NCBI GenBank assembly: GCA_035771175.1
Contig: CM069610.1
Span: forward strand, 25,820,501 to 25,884,500
Origin: Paratinospora sagittata
Taxonomy: Eukaryota > Streptophyta > Magnoliopsida > Ranunculales > Menispermaceae
DNA length: 64,000 nt
Reading direction: 5' to 3'
The notes beneath the pieces were generated by a model, which saw only the letters and a program-made list of their open reading frames with translations, had not been told where the DNA came from and did no database searches. Within the stretch, counting starts at the first letter, position 1. Each line of letters begins with the position of its first letter. Positions 35,504 through 48,335 of the stretch are shown here, piece by piece. The position numbers and the translations under genes are program-made.

Positions 35504-37007
35504 GAAAGGGTGCGGGTGGTGGTGGTATTGCCTGCCCAGATGTAGTGGCAGTGTTGGGTGTGGCCTGTGCTGTTGTCTGAGGCGGCGGTTCCTGAATCTC
35601 AGGAGGTGCCTCCACTGCTGGACGAACAGCACGTGGCCTTCCTTTCTTCCTGGTTTGCATTGTCGGATAGGCCATAGACAATAGGGGAAAGTATTGGTTC
35701 ATAGGTGGAAGGTAGTTGTTTTGATTGCGCGGGGATCCCCTAACCGGAACCCCTTGGATATTTTGGTTTGTTTGAGGTGAAAAAGTTTGAAACAATGGGC
35801 TCATTGGAATGTTTGGCCCTCCAAGATATGGTGACGCCCAATACTGTTGTTGTTGGTTGACAGCAACTTGTGGAACTGGCTGATACTGTACCGCAGGAGT
35901 TGGAAATCTTTGGTACGAAGTGGTGCCTGGAGTGGGCACGTTCCACGTTGGTGGGTGTGCTTGCGTACCTTGTTTATCATGACTTTGTGTAGGTTGATTT
36001 AGTGTGGCATATAACTCTTCGTCAGTGAATGGTTGATCGGTTGGATTACTATTCGGGGCTGGGTCTGATGTAGGATTTGGATGTGAATCATTATTTGGCC
36101 CTTCTTGGACGGGCATCTTGCGTCGACTTTTGCGAAGGCAACGCCCATGCTTGTCTCTCATTCGTTCGACATTTCTTATTGTCGTGCCGAATACCTCTTC
36201 TTCAGTTACCCCTCCACTTGTGCCATATGTCTTAAAGATAGAGGATGCTGTAACTGGTTCAGTGATCAGCTTCGACGTTCCATCGAAAGTGTCGACGTTT
36301 GCCTCGTAAAGTATCCTCATAATCAAGACTCCGTAACTGAGGAATTCCTTCTTTAAAGGGTTTTGAATCACCCTCAACATTTGTTGGATGATGATGTGTG
36401 GTAGGGAGACCTTTATTTTCTTTTCTATGCAATACAATACAAGGAGTTGGGCCCTTGACATAGTGCCTCTAGTACCCCTTTCTGGCAAGATGTTGTCGTA
36501 TACAATCTTTCCGAGGCCGGCAAGAGATGGCTTAAGATGATTGTTTGGGAGGTTGGTGTACTTTGATTGAGGGTATGGCTCTTTGGCGAGGGAATTGAAC
36601 AATTGTGCATTACATTCTGCGATCTCGGCAACTGGCTGGGGGTCATGTGGATCAATAATCCTCTCCTCAATCGGAATCTCCAAAAGGCGAGCAATAATCT
36701 CGATATTGATAGGAATTTTCGTTCCCATGATTGTTGTCTCCAAATTAGGCCTGATCTCATCTCCGGGAAGTCCAACGAAATTCATGGCTTCGTAGAAGGA
36801 TCTGACCAAGTTGTAAGAGACTTGACCCTCGACTTTGGTTATATTTAACCAATCCAGTGTTGCAAGTTTGTCATGAAGGATTGGGCGGAGGCGGAGATCG
36901 CTATTGTCGATGCTCCTCATAGTCATAACCTCTCTTTTGGACAATTCCTTAAGTCTAGTGGGAATTGGTTCCCTGCTAGTGGAAGTTGGTCCTTCCCTTG
37001 AGGCCAT
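35436..37007 (-). CDS. ORF resembling 'putative plant transposon protein' (PF20167-like), 3' end fused to LTR
   Basis: About 523 residues starting at MASREGP (an upstream Met at 37094 is possible but lies in leader-like sequence). The N-terminal half (about residues 20-260) has the pattern I associate with the plant family annotated 'putative plant transposon protein': a lVrsFYeaMnf-type stretch, a tIMGTKIPI-type strand, a llEIPiEE turn, and later a Tmsraqllvly helix and Lmrilyea. It has no zinc knuckle, protease or polymerase motif. The C-terminal half is Pro/Gln/Asn-rich with a basic KKGRPR segment. The last 22 residues, including a Lys run, are encoded by the LTR fragment and are a deletion artefact. 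Function is unknown; assignment is by pattern recall, not a search. Confidence 0.65.
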   Translation of the reverse strand: MASREGPTSTSREPIPTRLKELSKREVMTMRSIDNSDLRLRPILHDKLATLDWLNITKVEGQVSYNLVRSFYEAMNFVGLPGDEIRPNLETTIMGTKIPINIEIIARLLEIPIEERIIDPHDPQPVAEIAECNAQLFNSLAKEPYPQSKYTNLPNNHLKPSLAGLGKIVYDNILPERGTRGTMSRAQLLVLYCIEKKIKVSLPHIIIQQMLRVIQNPLKKEFLSYGVLIMRILYEANVDTFDGTSKLITEPVTASSIFKTYGTSGGVTEEEVFGTTIRNVERMRDKHGRCLRKSRRKMPVQEGPNNDSHPNPTSDPAPNSNPTDQPFTDEELYATLNQPTQSHDKQGTQAHPPTWNVPTPGTTSYQRFPTPAVQYQPVPQVAVNQQQQYWASPYLGGPNIPMSPLFQTFSPQTNQNIQGVPVRGSPRNQNNYLPPMNQYFPLLSMAYPTMQTRKKGRPRAVRPAVEAPPEIQEPPPQTTAQATPNTATTSGQAIPPPPAPFPYFTKKKKKKFTIWATPERSGA

Positions 37008-37705
37008 TCTTTTGCTAAAAGGAAAATAAATTTGTGTGAAGAACACAAAATATATTCCTAACATTTTAAGTTTTATGCCTTGTTTGCTAGACATTATTTT
37101 TGAGTTTTCTTTTGATGGTTATGCCATCATGAAAGTTTCGTCATTAGTGATTTGATGGATGTATGTCGTATTCACATATGAATGTATAGACATATTTAAT
37201 GATAACTATAATTCCCATAAATCAACTATATAAAAATCATATATAGTTGTTTTTAATCCAAATCTTAACTATATATATAATTCATATATATAGTTTTAGA
37301 TATATCAAATAAATTGTGTTTCAAAAATAAATTGTTTTCGAAAAATAAAGTTTTTTTTTTTCGAAAAATAAAAATTTTTTTGAAATTTTTTTTTTTTTTT
37401 TTTGAAAAATAATTTTTTTTTTTTTCGAATTTTTTTTTATTTTTTATACGTACCTCATATAGAATAAGGTATATAGATACATATATTCAATAATAACTAC
37501 ACATATAGTTTCTAATAAATTATGACTATATGTATATTGAAATCAAACTATATGAAAATCATATAGTTTTCTAGATATATATATTTAATACAAATCTCAA
37601 CTATATATAATTGACATATGTATATATAGTTCTAGAGATATATATATATCTAATAAAATTTTTCTTCCCCTAATTTGGTGGACTTGGGCGGGCCGTGGAC
37701 CGTAC
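37008..37705 (-). other. Element 3 leader, very AT-rich with T-tracts
   Basis: This stretch is non-coding. At about 37350-37445 long T-runs alternate with GAAAAATAA words, and the flanks repeat ACTATATATAATTCATATA-like words. I see no gene. Confidence 0.7.
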
Positions 37706-37717
37706 GCTCTGATACCA
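37706..37717 (-). other. Primer binding site of element 3, initiator Met-tRNA
   Basis: The minus strand reads TGGTATCAGAGC, a 12-base match to the initiator tRNA-Met 3' end, five bases from the LTR. Element 2 has lost the equivalent site. Confidence 0.93.
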
Positions 37718-38770
37718 TTAAATGTCACACCCCGCCCGGACGCGCCTAAACCGGCGGTACACTCTCGGACGGGGTGCGCATTTGGAACAATTACAATGGT
37801 AACAACAGAGTGCGCAGCGAAAATATAGTACATACAGTACAAATGGTCAAGGGAACATACTCCCAAAATTCCCAATGAATTAAACACAGGGTATAAATTG
37901 TGCGCCCCATAACCTGCACCCAGTCCACCCTAATTTCCTGTGAAAGATTGGATAATAATGGAGTGAGCTTAACGCGCTCAGTGGGTAAATAGTGCATGAG
38001 TATAACAATTAATAAAGCATACTTCAATATCAAATATCTTAAATACACATGTAAGCATCATAATCAATCAATATATGTATGCATGACACCGTCTCGTAAT
38101 GGTTTGATGAACGTACATCGCCTGAGTTCACGCACGGTGTCCTTCCTTGGGCGTAGCCAGGTTCTCACTGTACGTCCCTCCTCAGGAACGATGCTCTGGA
38201 TTCACGTACTGATGTCCCTCCCTAGCGTAGCCAGGTTCTCATGTACGTCCCTCTCCAGAGAAATAATATGAATAGTGAGCAATGCTCCTAACTATTCTAT
38301 GAGTCATAAACCATATACGTCCCTAGGTGGTGATATGTATGATGCCAATGCATGAACTAGTCTAGTCTACTTGTCTGGTCTTTTCTTGACATTTAGACTG
38401 ACTTTGGCTACGTCTGGTGATCCTTATCAGGGTCGGTATCACGACGTGCAAGGTTAGGACATTCAGGTCATAAACATTATATGACATAATGCAGTGTAAA
38501 TAAATAGTAGACATAATAATAATTGAATGTAAACTTTAATAAAAGTTATGAAACACGCAAACCTATGTTTCGTTCCCCACCTTTATATCTGGTGCTTTTC
38601 TCCGGGCAGAACTTCGTTGCACCGCTTTCAGATCTGGCGCTTTCTTCCGGACGAAACTTTGTTGCACCGCACCGAGAGTCTCGAAAACTAAAAACTTAGA
38701 ATGCATGGAAAGGAGAAGAAAATCACAAGAGAAGGTGATTTGGTGTGAGGAATTAGAAATGAGGAGCTTT

Positions 38771-38780
38771 CTTATATAAA
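38771..38780 (-). promoter_or_regulatory. TATA box of element 3 LTR
   Basis: The minus strand reads TTTATATAAG just downstream, in transcript sense, of the palindrome array, as in element 2. Confidence 0.7.
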
Positions 38781-38789
38781 GATTTTTGT

Positions 38790-39016
38790 GCCTGAACGTT
38801 CTGGCACGCGCCTGTACGTTCTGGCACGCGCCTGAACGTTCTGGCACACACCTGAACGTTCTGGCACGCGCCTGAACATTCTGGCACGCGCCTAAACGTT
38901 CTGGCATGCATTGCGCCTGAACGTTCTGGCATGCATTACGCCTGAACGTTCTGGCATGCGCCTGAACGTTATGGCATTGCGCCTGAACGTTCTGTCATGC
39001 GCCTGAACGATCGGGC
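38790..39016. repeat. Palindromic minisatellite GAACGTTC in element 3 LTR, 11 units
   Basis: It is the same array as in element 2, with spacers partly TGGCACGCGCCT instead of TGGCATGCGCCT. Variants include GTACGTTC, GAACATTC, AAACGTTC and GAACGATC. Confidence 0.92.
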
Positions 39017-40388
39017 GTTGCCCAAATAGTAATTTTTTTTTTTTTTTTTGTGAAATACGTGGTATTACAATAGAACCCTATCAGCGTGCTATCAACACTC
39101 ATAGTGCGCTAATGGCTTCCGAAAAATTTTGGCAAATTGCTGGATAGACTTATTTTTGAAAAATTAATATTTTGACACTCAAGAACCGTTCCATTAACTC
39201 AAAACATATTGATATAAGATTAAAAACTTTTAAACAATTCAAAACTCATTGAAATTATGATTAAAACCTTTTGGAAAACATTTTTTTAGAATGAAATACT
39301 ATATCGAAGTGATTTTGAAGACTTTGCAATTTTCAGAGTTTTAGTGCTGAGATTGATCGAGAGGTTACCCTACACACCAAAGATCACACTAATGCATTAG
39401 GCATGAGATATGTCTTCGTTCTACGAGCTTGATCTTTGTAGACTTCGAAAGCTATTGTTTGATGTGTTCTTGATGCAAGACAATTGATGTGTTCTTTTTT
39501 GTTGTGTTATCCTACCGAGACCACTTCATATACGTACAACTTAAAACAATGGATAGCCTCTACAAATCTAAGCACAAAAGGGATAAAATGAAGAACTTGC
39601 TGATCAACGACGTTATCATCAAGACAGATTGCAATTTTGATTCTATTCGAAGCTTCTTTTGACCAATGCCAGAATCATTAATTTCTTCTCTTGAAAAACT
39701 CTTTGGAAAGCTTAATCTAACTTCCAAAAATCGTGTGTGTTGTATTTTTGAAAATCAGAGATTGACTGTTTTAGAAAATTAGAAGTTGCGGGTTAAAGAG
39801 CAAGAGAGTACAAAATGATTTGAATTCAAAACATTGTTTAATCTAAAGTTGTTTTGGGTGTGCGAGACAATGGGAATCATCTAGGTGTTAGTAGAGAATA
39901 TTTCAATTAAGATAACCTGGAGAAATTGTGTAAGAATAGAAAAATCGAGCAAGCAGAAGTGCCCACATTTTTCTCGTTAGAAATATCAGATTTTTTTCCC
40001 AGACGTGAATAGCGTAATGTTGGGTTGTGTATCATGTTCTCAATTGACAGATAGCAGGCTATAGCAGGTCGATATACACAAACCCGAGAGCTCGAGTTTT
40101 ACGGACTTTCCGATAGTGTGTTATCGAGGCCTATGGCACGCTATTGCCCATTTTACTAAAAATGGAAAGATCACGATAACAGCTTTATAGCGATTTATCA
40201 AAGGGGATAGCGCTCTAAACAATATTCCAGAAAAACAAATGTTCTTTTATATAACCCTATCAGCGTGCTATCAACACTGATATGCCCTAGTGCCTTCAAA
40301 AAAAATTTGGCAAATTGCTGGATAGACTTATTTTTGAAAAATTAATATTTTGACACTCAAGAACCGTTCCATTAACTCAAAACATATT

Positions 40389-40475
40389 GATATAAGATTA
40401 AAAACTTTTAAATAATTCAAAACTCATTGAAATTATGATTAAAACCTTTCGGAAAACATTTTTTCAAAATGAAAT
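40389..40475. other. Phased A-tract segment of a representative monomer
   Basis: A-runs of 3-5 bases are centred near 40402, 40411, 40420.5, 40431, 40442.5, 40454.5 and 40467.5, mean spacing about 10.9 bp. Such phasing predicts intrinsic curvature. It is conserved in the other monomers. Confidence 0.65.
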
Positions 40476-42418
40476 ACTATATCGAAGTGATTTTGAAGAC
40501 TTTGCAATTTTCAGAGTTTTAGTGCTGAGATTGATCGAGAGGTTACCCTACACACCAAAGATCAAACTAATGCATTAGGCATGAGATATGTCTTCGTTCT
40601 ACGAGCTTGATCTTTGTAGACTTTGAAAGCTATTGTTTGATGTGTTCTTGATGCAAGACAATTGATGTGTTCTTTTTTGTTGTGTTATCGTACCGAGACC
40701 ACTTCATATACTTACAACTTAAAACAATGGATAGCCTCTGCAAATCTAAGCACAAAAGGGATAAAATGAAGAACTTCCTGATCAACGACGTTATCATCAA
40801 GACAGATTGCAATTTTTATTCTATTCGAAGCTTGTTTTGACAAATGGAAGAATCATTACTTTCTTCTCGTGAAAAACTCTTGGGAAGGGTCAATCTAACT
40901 TGCAAGAATCGTGTGTGTTGTATTTTTGAAAATCAGAGAATGACTGTTTTATAAAATTAGAAGTTGCGGGTTAAAGAGCAAGTGAGTACCAAATGATTTG
41001 AATTCAAAACATTGTTTAATCTAAAGTTGTTTTGGGTGTGCGAGACAATGGGAATCATCTAGGTGTTAGTAGAGAATATTTCAATTAAGATAACCTGGAG
41101 AAATTGTGTAAGGAATAGAAAGATCGAAAAAGCAGAAGTGCCCACATTTTTCTCGTTAGAAATATCAGATTTTATTTCCAGACGTGAATAGCGTGTTGTT
41201 TGGTTGTGTATCATCTTCTCAATTGACAGATAGCAGGTTGATATACACAAACCTAAGAGCTCGAGTTTTATGGACTTTCCGATAGCGTGTTATCGAGGCC
41301 TATAGCGCGCTATTGCCCACCTTACTAAAAATGGAAAGATCACGGTAACAGCTTTATAGCGAGTTATCAAAGGGGATAACGCGCTATAAACAATATTCCA
41401 GAAAAACAAATGTTTTATTATAGAAGCCTATCAGCGTGCTATCAACACTGATAGTGTGCTAGTGCCTTCAGGAAAATTTTGGCAAATTGCTGGATAGACT
41501 TATTTTTGAAAAATTAATATTTTGACACTCAAGAATCGTTCCATTAACTCAAAACATATTGATATAAGATTAAAAACTTTTAAATAATTCAAAACTCATT
41601 GAAATTATGATTAAAACCTTTCGGAAAAAATTTTTTCAAAATGAAATACTATATCGAAGTGATTTTGAAGACTTTGCAATTTTCAGAGTTTTAGTGCTGA
41701 GATTGATCGAGAGGTTACCCTACACACCAAAGATCAAACTAATGCTTTAGGCAGGAGATAAGTCTTCGTTCTACGAGCTTGATCTTTGTAGACCTCGAAA
41801 GCTATTGTTTGATGTGTTCTTGATGCAAGACAATTGATGTGTTCTTTTCTGTTGTGTTATCGTACCGAGACCACTTCATATACTTACAACTTAAAACAAT
41901 GGATAGCCTCTGCAAATCTAAGCAGAAAAGGGATAAAATGAAGAACTTGCTGATCAACGATGTTATCACCAAGACAGATTGCAATTTTGATTCTCTTCGA
42001 ACCTTGTTTTGACAAATGCAAGAATTATTAGTTTCTTCTCTTGAAAAACTCTTTGGAAAGCTCAATCTAACTTGCAAAAATCGTGTGTGTTGTATTTTTG
42101 AAAATCAGAGAATGAGTGTTTTATAAAATTAGAAGTTGCGGGTTAAAGAGCAAGAGAGTACAAAATGATTTGAATTCAAAACATGGTTTAATCTAAAGTT
42201 GTTTTGGGCATGCGAGACAATAGGAATCATCTAGGTGTTAGTAGAGAATATTTCAATTAAGATAACCTGGAAAAATTGTGTAAGGAATAGAAAAATCGAG
42301 CAAGCAGACGTGCCCACATTTTTCTCGTTAGAAATATCAGATTTTTGTCTCAGACGTGGATTGCGTGCTATTGGGTTGTGCATCATGTTCTCAATTGACA
42401 GATAGCAGGCTATAGCAG

Positions 42419-43149
42419 GTCGATATACACAAACCCGAGAGCTCGAGTTTTACGGACTTTCCGATAGTGTGTTATCGAGGCCTATGGCACGCTATTGCCC
42501 ATTTTACTAAAAATGGAAAGTTTACGGTAACAGCTTTATAGCGATTTATCAAAGGGGATAGCGCGCTATAAACAATATTCCAGAAAAACAAATGTTTTAT
42601 TATAGAACCCTATCAGCGTGCTATCAACACTGATATGCGCTAGTGTCTTCAAAAAAAAATTGGCAAATTGCTGGATAGACTTATTTTTGAAAAATTAATA
42701 TTTTGACACTCAAGAACCGTTCCATTAACTCAAAACATATTGATATAAGATTAAAAACTTTTAAATAATTCAAAACTCATTGAAATTATGATTAAAACCT
42801 TTCGAAAAATATTTTTTCAAAATGAAATACTATATCGAAGTGATTTTGAAGACTTTGCAATTTTCATTCTTTTAGTGCTGAGATTGATCGAGAGGTTACC
42901 CTACACACCAAAGATCAAACTAATGCATTAGGCATGAGATATGTCTTCGTTTTACGAGTTGATCTTTGTAGACTTCGAAAGCTATTGTTTGATGTGTTCT
43001 TGATGGAAGACAATTGATGTGTTTTTTTTTGTTGTGTTATCGTACCGAGACCACTTCATATACTTACAACTTAAAACAATGGATAGCCTCTGCAAATCTA
43101 AGCACAAAAGGGATAAAATGAAGAACTTGCTGATCAACGACGTTATCAG
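42419..43149. repeat. Truncated satellite monomer, 731 bp
   Basis: It ends at AACGACGTTATCA and jumps straight to the next GTCGATATAC landmark, losing about 450 bp. Confidence 0.9.
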
Positions 43150-46100
43150 GTCGATATACACAAACCCGAGAGCTCGAGGTTTACGTATTTTCCGATAGCG
43201 ATTTATCGAGGCCTATAGCGCGCTATTGCCCATTTTACTAAAAATGGAAAGATCACGGCAACAGCTTTATAGCGAGTTATCAAAGGGGATAACGCGCTAT
43301 AGACAATATTCTAGAAAAACAAATGTTTTATTATAGAACCCTATCAGCGTGCTATCAACACTGATAGTGCGCTAGTGCCTTCAGAAAAATTTTGGCAAAT
43401 TGCTGGATAGACTTATTTTTGAAAAATTAATATTTTGACACTCAAGAACCGTTCCATTAACTCAAAACATATTGATATAAGATTAAAAACTTTTAAATAA
43501 TTCAAAACTCATTGAAATTATGATTAAAACCTTTTGGAAAACATTTTTTTAGAATGAAATACTATATCGAAGTGATTTTGAAGGCTTTGCAATTTTCAGA
43601 GTTTTAGTGCTGAGATTGATCGAGAGGTTACCCTACACACCAATGATCAAACTAATGCATTAGGCATGAGATATGTCTTCGTTCTACGAGCTTGATCTTT
43701 TTAGACTTCGAAAGCTATTGTTTGATGTGTTCTTGATGCAAGACAATTGATGTGTTCTTTTTTGTTGTGTTATCGTACCGAGACCACTTCATATACTTAC
43801 AACTTAAAACAATGGATAGCCTCTGCAAATCTAAGCACAAAAGGGATAAAATGAAGAACTTGCTGATCAACGACGTTATCATAAAGACAGATTGCAATTT
43901 TCATTATATTCGAAGCTTGTTTTGAAAAATGCAAGAATCATTACTTTCTTCTCTTGAAAAACTCTTGGGAAAGTGAGAGAATGACTGTTTTATAAAATTA
44001 GAAGTTGCGGGTTAAGGAGCAAGTGAGTACAAAATGATTTGAATTCAAAACATTGTTTAATCTAAAGTTGTTTTGGGCGTGAGAGACAATGGGAATCATG
44101 TAGGTGTTAGTAGAGAATATTTCAATTAAGATAACCTGGAGAAATTGTGTAAGGAATAGAAAGATCGAAAAAGCAGAAGTGCCCACATTTTTCTCGTTAG
44201 AAATATCAGATTTTATTCCCAGACGTGAATAGCGTGTTGTTTGGTTGTGTATCATCTTCTCAATTGACAGATAGCAGGCTATAGGAGGTCGATATACACA
44301 AACCTAAGAGCTCGAGTTTTATGGACTTTCCAATAGCGTGTTATCGAGGCCTATAGCGCGCTATTGCCCATCTTACTAAAAATGGAAAGATCACGGTAAC
44401 AGCTTTATAGCGAGTTATCAAAGGGGATAACGCGCTATAAACAATATTCCAGAAAAACTAATGTTTTATTATAGAACCCTATCATCGTGCTATCAACACT
44501 GATAGTGTGCTAGTGCCTTCAGGAAACTTTTGGCAAATTGCTGGATAGACTTATTTTTGAAAAATTAATATCTTGACACTTAAGAACCGTTCCATTAACT
44601 CAAAACATATTGATATAAGATTAAAAACTTTTAAATAATTCAAAACTCAATGAAATTATGATTAAAACCTTTCGGAAAACATTTTTTCAAAATGAAATAC
44701 TATATCCAAGTGATTTTGAAGACTTTGCAATTTTCAGAGTTTTAGTGCTGAGATTGATCGAGAGGTTACCCTACACACCAAAGATCAAACTAATGCATTA
44801 GACATGAGATTTGTCTTCGTTCTACGAGCTTGATCTTTGTAGACTTCGAAAGCTATTGTTTGATGTGTTCTTGATGCAAGACAATTGATGTGTTCTTTTT
44901 TGTTGTGTTATCGTACCGAGACCACTTCATATACTTACAACTTAAAACAATGGATAGCCTCCGCAAATCTAAGCACAAAAGGGATAAAATGAAGAACTTG
45001 CCGATCAACGAAGTTATCATCAAGACAGATTCCAATTTTGATTCTATTCGAAGCTTGTTTTGACAAATGCAAGAATCATTTCTTTCTTCTCTTGAAAAAC
45101 TCTTGGGAAAGCTCAATCTAACTTGCAAAAATTGTGTGGGTTGTATTTTTGAAAATCAGAGAATGACTGTTTTACAAAATTAGAAGTTGCGGGTTAAAGA
45201 GCATGTGAGTACAAAACGATTTGAATTGAAAACATTGTTTAATCTAAAGTTGTTTTGGGCATGCGAGACAATAGGAATCATCTAGATGTTAGTAGAGAAT
45301 ATTTCAATTAAGATAACCTGGAAAAATTGTGTAAGGAATAGAAAAATCGAACAAGCAGACTTGCCCACATTTTTCTCGTTAAAAATATCATATTTTTGTG
45401 TCAGACGTGGATAGCGTGCTATTGGGTTGTGCATCATGTTCTCAATTGACAGATAGCAGGCTATAGCAGGTCGATATACACAAACCCGAGAGCTCGAGTT
45501 TTACGAACTTTCCGATAGCGATTTATCGAGGCCTATAGCGCGCTATTGCGCATTTTACTAAAAAGGGAAAGATCACGGCAACAGCTTTATAGAGAAGTAT
45601 CAAAGGGGATAGCGCGCTATAGACAATTTTTTAGAAAAACAAATGTTTTATTATAGAACCCTATCAGCGTGCTATCAACACTGATAGTGTGCTAGTGCCT
45701 TCAGGAAAATGTTGGCAAATTGCTGGATAGACTTATTTTTGAAAAAATTAATATTTTGACACTCAAGAACCGTTCCATTAACTCAAAACATATTGATATA
45801 AGATTAAAAACTTTTAAATAATTCAAAACTCATTGAAATTATGATTAAAACCTTTCGGAAAACATTTTTTCAAAACGAAATACTATATCGAAGTGATTTT
45901 GAATACTTTGCAATTTTCAGAGTTTTAGTGCTGAGATTGATCAAGAGGTTACCCTACACTCCAAAGATCAAACTAATGCATTAGGCGTGAGATATGACTT
46001 CGTTCTACGAGCTTGATCTTTGTAGACTTCGAAAGCTATTGTTTGATGTGTTCTTGATGCAAGAAAATTGATGTGTTCTTTTTTGTTGTGTTATCGTACC

Positions 46101-47821
46101 GAGACCACTTCACATACTTACAACTTAAAACAATGGATAGCCTCTGCAAATCTAAGCACAAAAGGGATAAAATGAAGAATTTGCTGATCAACGACGTTAT
46201 CATCATGACAGATTGCAATTTTCATTCTATTCGAAGCTTGTTTTGACAAATGCAAGAATCATTTCTTTCTTTTCTTGAAAAACTCTTGGGAAAGCTCAAT
46301 CTAACTTGCAAAAATTGTGTGTTGTATTTTTGAAAATCAGAGAAAGAGTGTTTTATAAAATTAGAAGTTGCAGGTTAAAGAGCAAGAAAGTACAAAATGA
46401 TTTGAATTTAAAACATTGTTTAATCTAAACTTGTTTTGGGCATGCGAGACAATAGGAATCATCTAGGTGTTTGTAGAGAATATTTCAATTAAGATAACCT
46501 GGAAAAATTGCGTAAGGAATAGAAAAATCGAGCAAGCAGACGTGCCCACATTTTTCTCGTTAGAAATTTCAGATTTTTGTCTCAGACGTGGAGAGTGTGC
46601 TATTGGGTTGTGCATCATGTTCTCAATTGAAAGATAGCAGGCTATAGCAGGTGGATATACACAAACCCGAGAGCTCGAGTTTTACAGACATTCCGATAGC
46701 GATTTATCGAGGCCTATAGCTCGCTGTTGTCCATTTTACTAAAAATGGAAAGTTCACGGCAACAACTTTATAGCGAAGTATCAAAGGGGATAGCGCGCTA
46801 TAGACAATTTTTCAGAAAAACAAATGTTTTATTATACAGCCCTATCAGCGTGCTATCAACACTGATACTGCGCGAGTGCCTTTGGCAAATTGCTGGATAG
46901 CCTTATTTTATAAAAATTAATATTTTGACACTCAAGAACCATTCCATTAACTCAAAACATATTGATATAAGATTAAAAACTTTTAAAAAGTTCAAAACTC
47001 ATTGAAATTATGATTAAAACCTTTCAAAAAACATTTTTTCAAAATAAAATACTATATCGAAGTGATTTTGAAGACTTTGCAATTTTTAGAGTTTTAGTGC
47101 TGAGATTGATCGAGAGGTTACCCTACACACCAAAGATCAAACTAATGCATTAGGCATGAGATATGTCTTCGTTCTACGAGCTTGATCTTTGTAGAGTTCG
47201 AAAGCTATTGTTTGACGTGTTCTTGATGCAAGACAATTGATGTGTTCTTTTTTGTTGTGTTATCTTACCTAGACCACTTCATATACTTACAACTTAAAAC
47301 AATGGATAGCCTCAGCAAATTTAAGCACAGAAGGGATAAAATGAAGAACTTGCTGATCAACGACGTTATCATCAAGGCAGATTGCAATTTTGATTCTATT
47401 CGAAGCTTGTTTTGACAAATGCAAGAATGATTACTTTCTTCTCTTGAAATTTTTTTTGGGAAGCTCAATCTAACTTACAAAAATCGTGTGTGTTGTATAA
47501 TTGAAAATCAGAGAATAAGTGTTTTATAAAATTTGGAGTTGCGGGTTAAAGTGCAAGAGAGTTCAAAATGATTTGAATTCAAAACATTGTTTAATCTAAA
47601 GTTGTTTTGGGCGTGCGAGACAATGGGAATCATCTAGGTGTTAGTAGAGAATATTTCAATTAAGATAACCTGGAGAAATTGTGTAGGGAATAGAAAAATC
47701 AAAAAAGCAGAAGTGCCCACATTTTTCTCGTTTGAAATATCAGATTTTTTTCCCAGACTTGAATAGCGTGTTGTTGGGTTGTGTATCATGTTCTCAATTG
47801 ACAGATAACAGGCTATAGCAG

Positions 47822-48335
47822 GTCGATGTACACAAACCCGAGAGCTCGAGTTTTACGGACTTTCCGTTAGCGTGTTATCGAGGCCTATAGGGCGCTATTG
47901 CCCATTTGACTAAAAATGGAAAGATCACGGTAACAGCCTTATAGCGAGTTATCAAAGGGGATAACGCGCTATAGACAATATTCCAAAAAAACAAAAATCG
48001 TGTGTGTTGTATTTTTGAAAATCAGAGAATGAGTGTTTTATAAAATTAGAAGTTGCGGGTTAAAGAGCAAGTGAGTACAAAATGTTTTGAATTCAAAACA
48101 TTGTTTAATCTAAAGTTGTTTTGGGCATGCGAGACAATAGGAATCATCTAGGTGTTAGTATAGAATATTTCAATTATGATAACCTGGAGAAATTTTGTAA
48201 GGAATAGAGAAATCGAGCAAGCAGACGTGCCCACATTTTTCTCGTTAGAAATATCAGATTTTTGTCTCAGACGTGGATTGCGTGCTATTGGGTTGTGCAT
48301 CATGTTCTCAATTGACAGATAGCAGGCTATAGCAT
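47822..48335. repeat. Truncated satellite monomer, 514 bp
   Basis: The middle is deleted. The palindrome segment (ATATTCCAAAAAAACAAA) joins the AAAATCGTGTGTGTTG segment near 47994 with a short CAAA-type overlap. Confidence 0.9.

Larger units (their letters stand above)
35311..39069 (-). mobile_element. Element 3: truncated non-autonomous LTR element of the element 2 LTR family
   Basis: It lies on the minus strand. In transcript order it has a complete 5' LTR (37723-39069), a Met-tRNA primer site, an AT-rich leader with long T-tracts, one ORF unrelated to Gag-Pol, then only 193 bp of 3' LTR. No RT, integrase or polypurine tract remains. Satellite resumes at ATAGAACCC, about 215 bp further along the monomer than where it stopped at 35310. 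The deletion that removed the 3' LTR start therefore also removed satellite. Confidence 0.9.
37723..39069 (-). repeat. Element 3 5' LTR, complete (1,347 bp)
   Basis: It starts TGTCACACCCCGCCCGGACG and ends GTGGTATTACA. It is clearly the same family as the element 2 LTRs, with a 38-bp internal deletion near 37840 relative to them and many single-base differences. Confidence 0.93.

Noticed and set aside
37350..37445. Long T-runs in the element 3 leader as a poly(A) tail of a LINE or processed gene
   Set aside because: They lie between a proper primer site and the ORF, are interrupted by GAAAAATAA words, and have no LINE coding sequence or target duplication.
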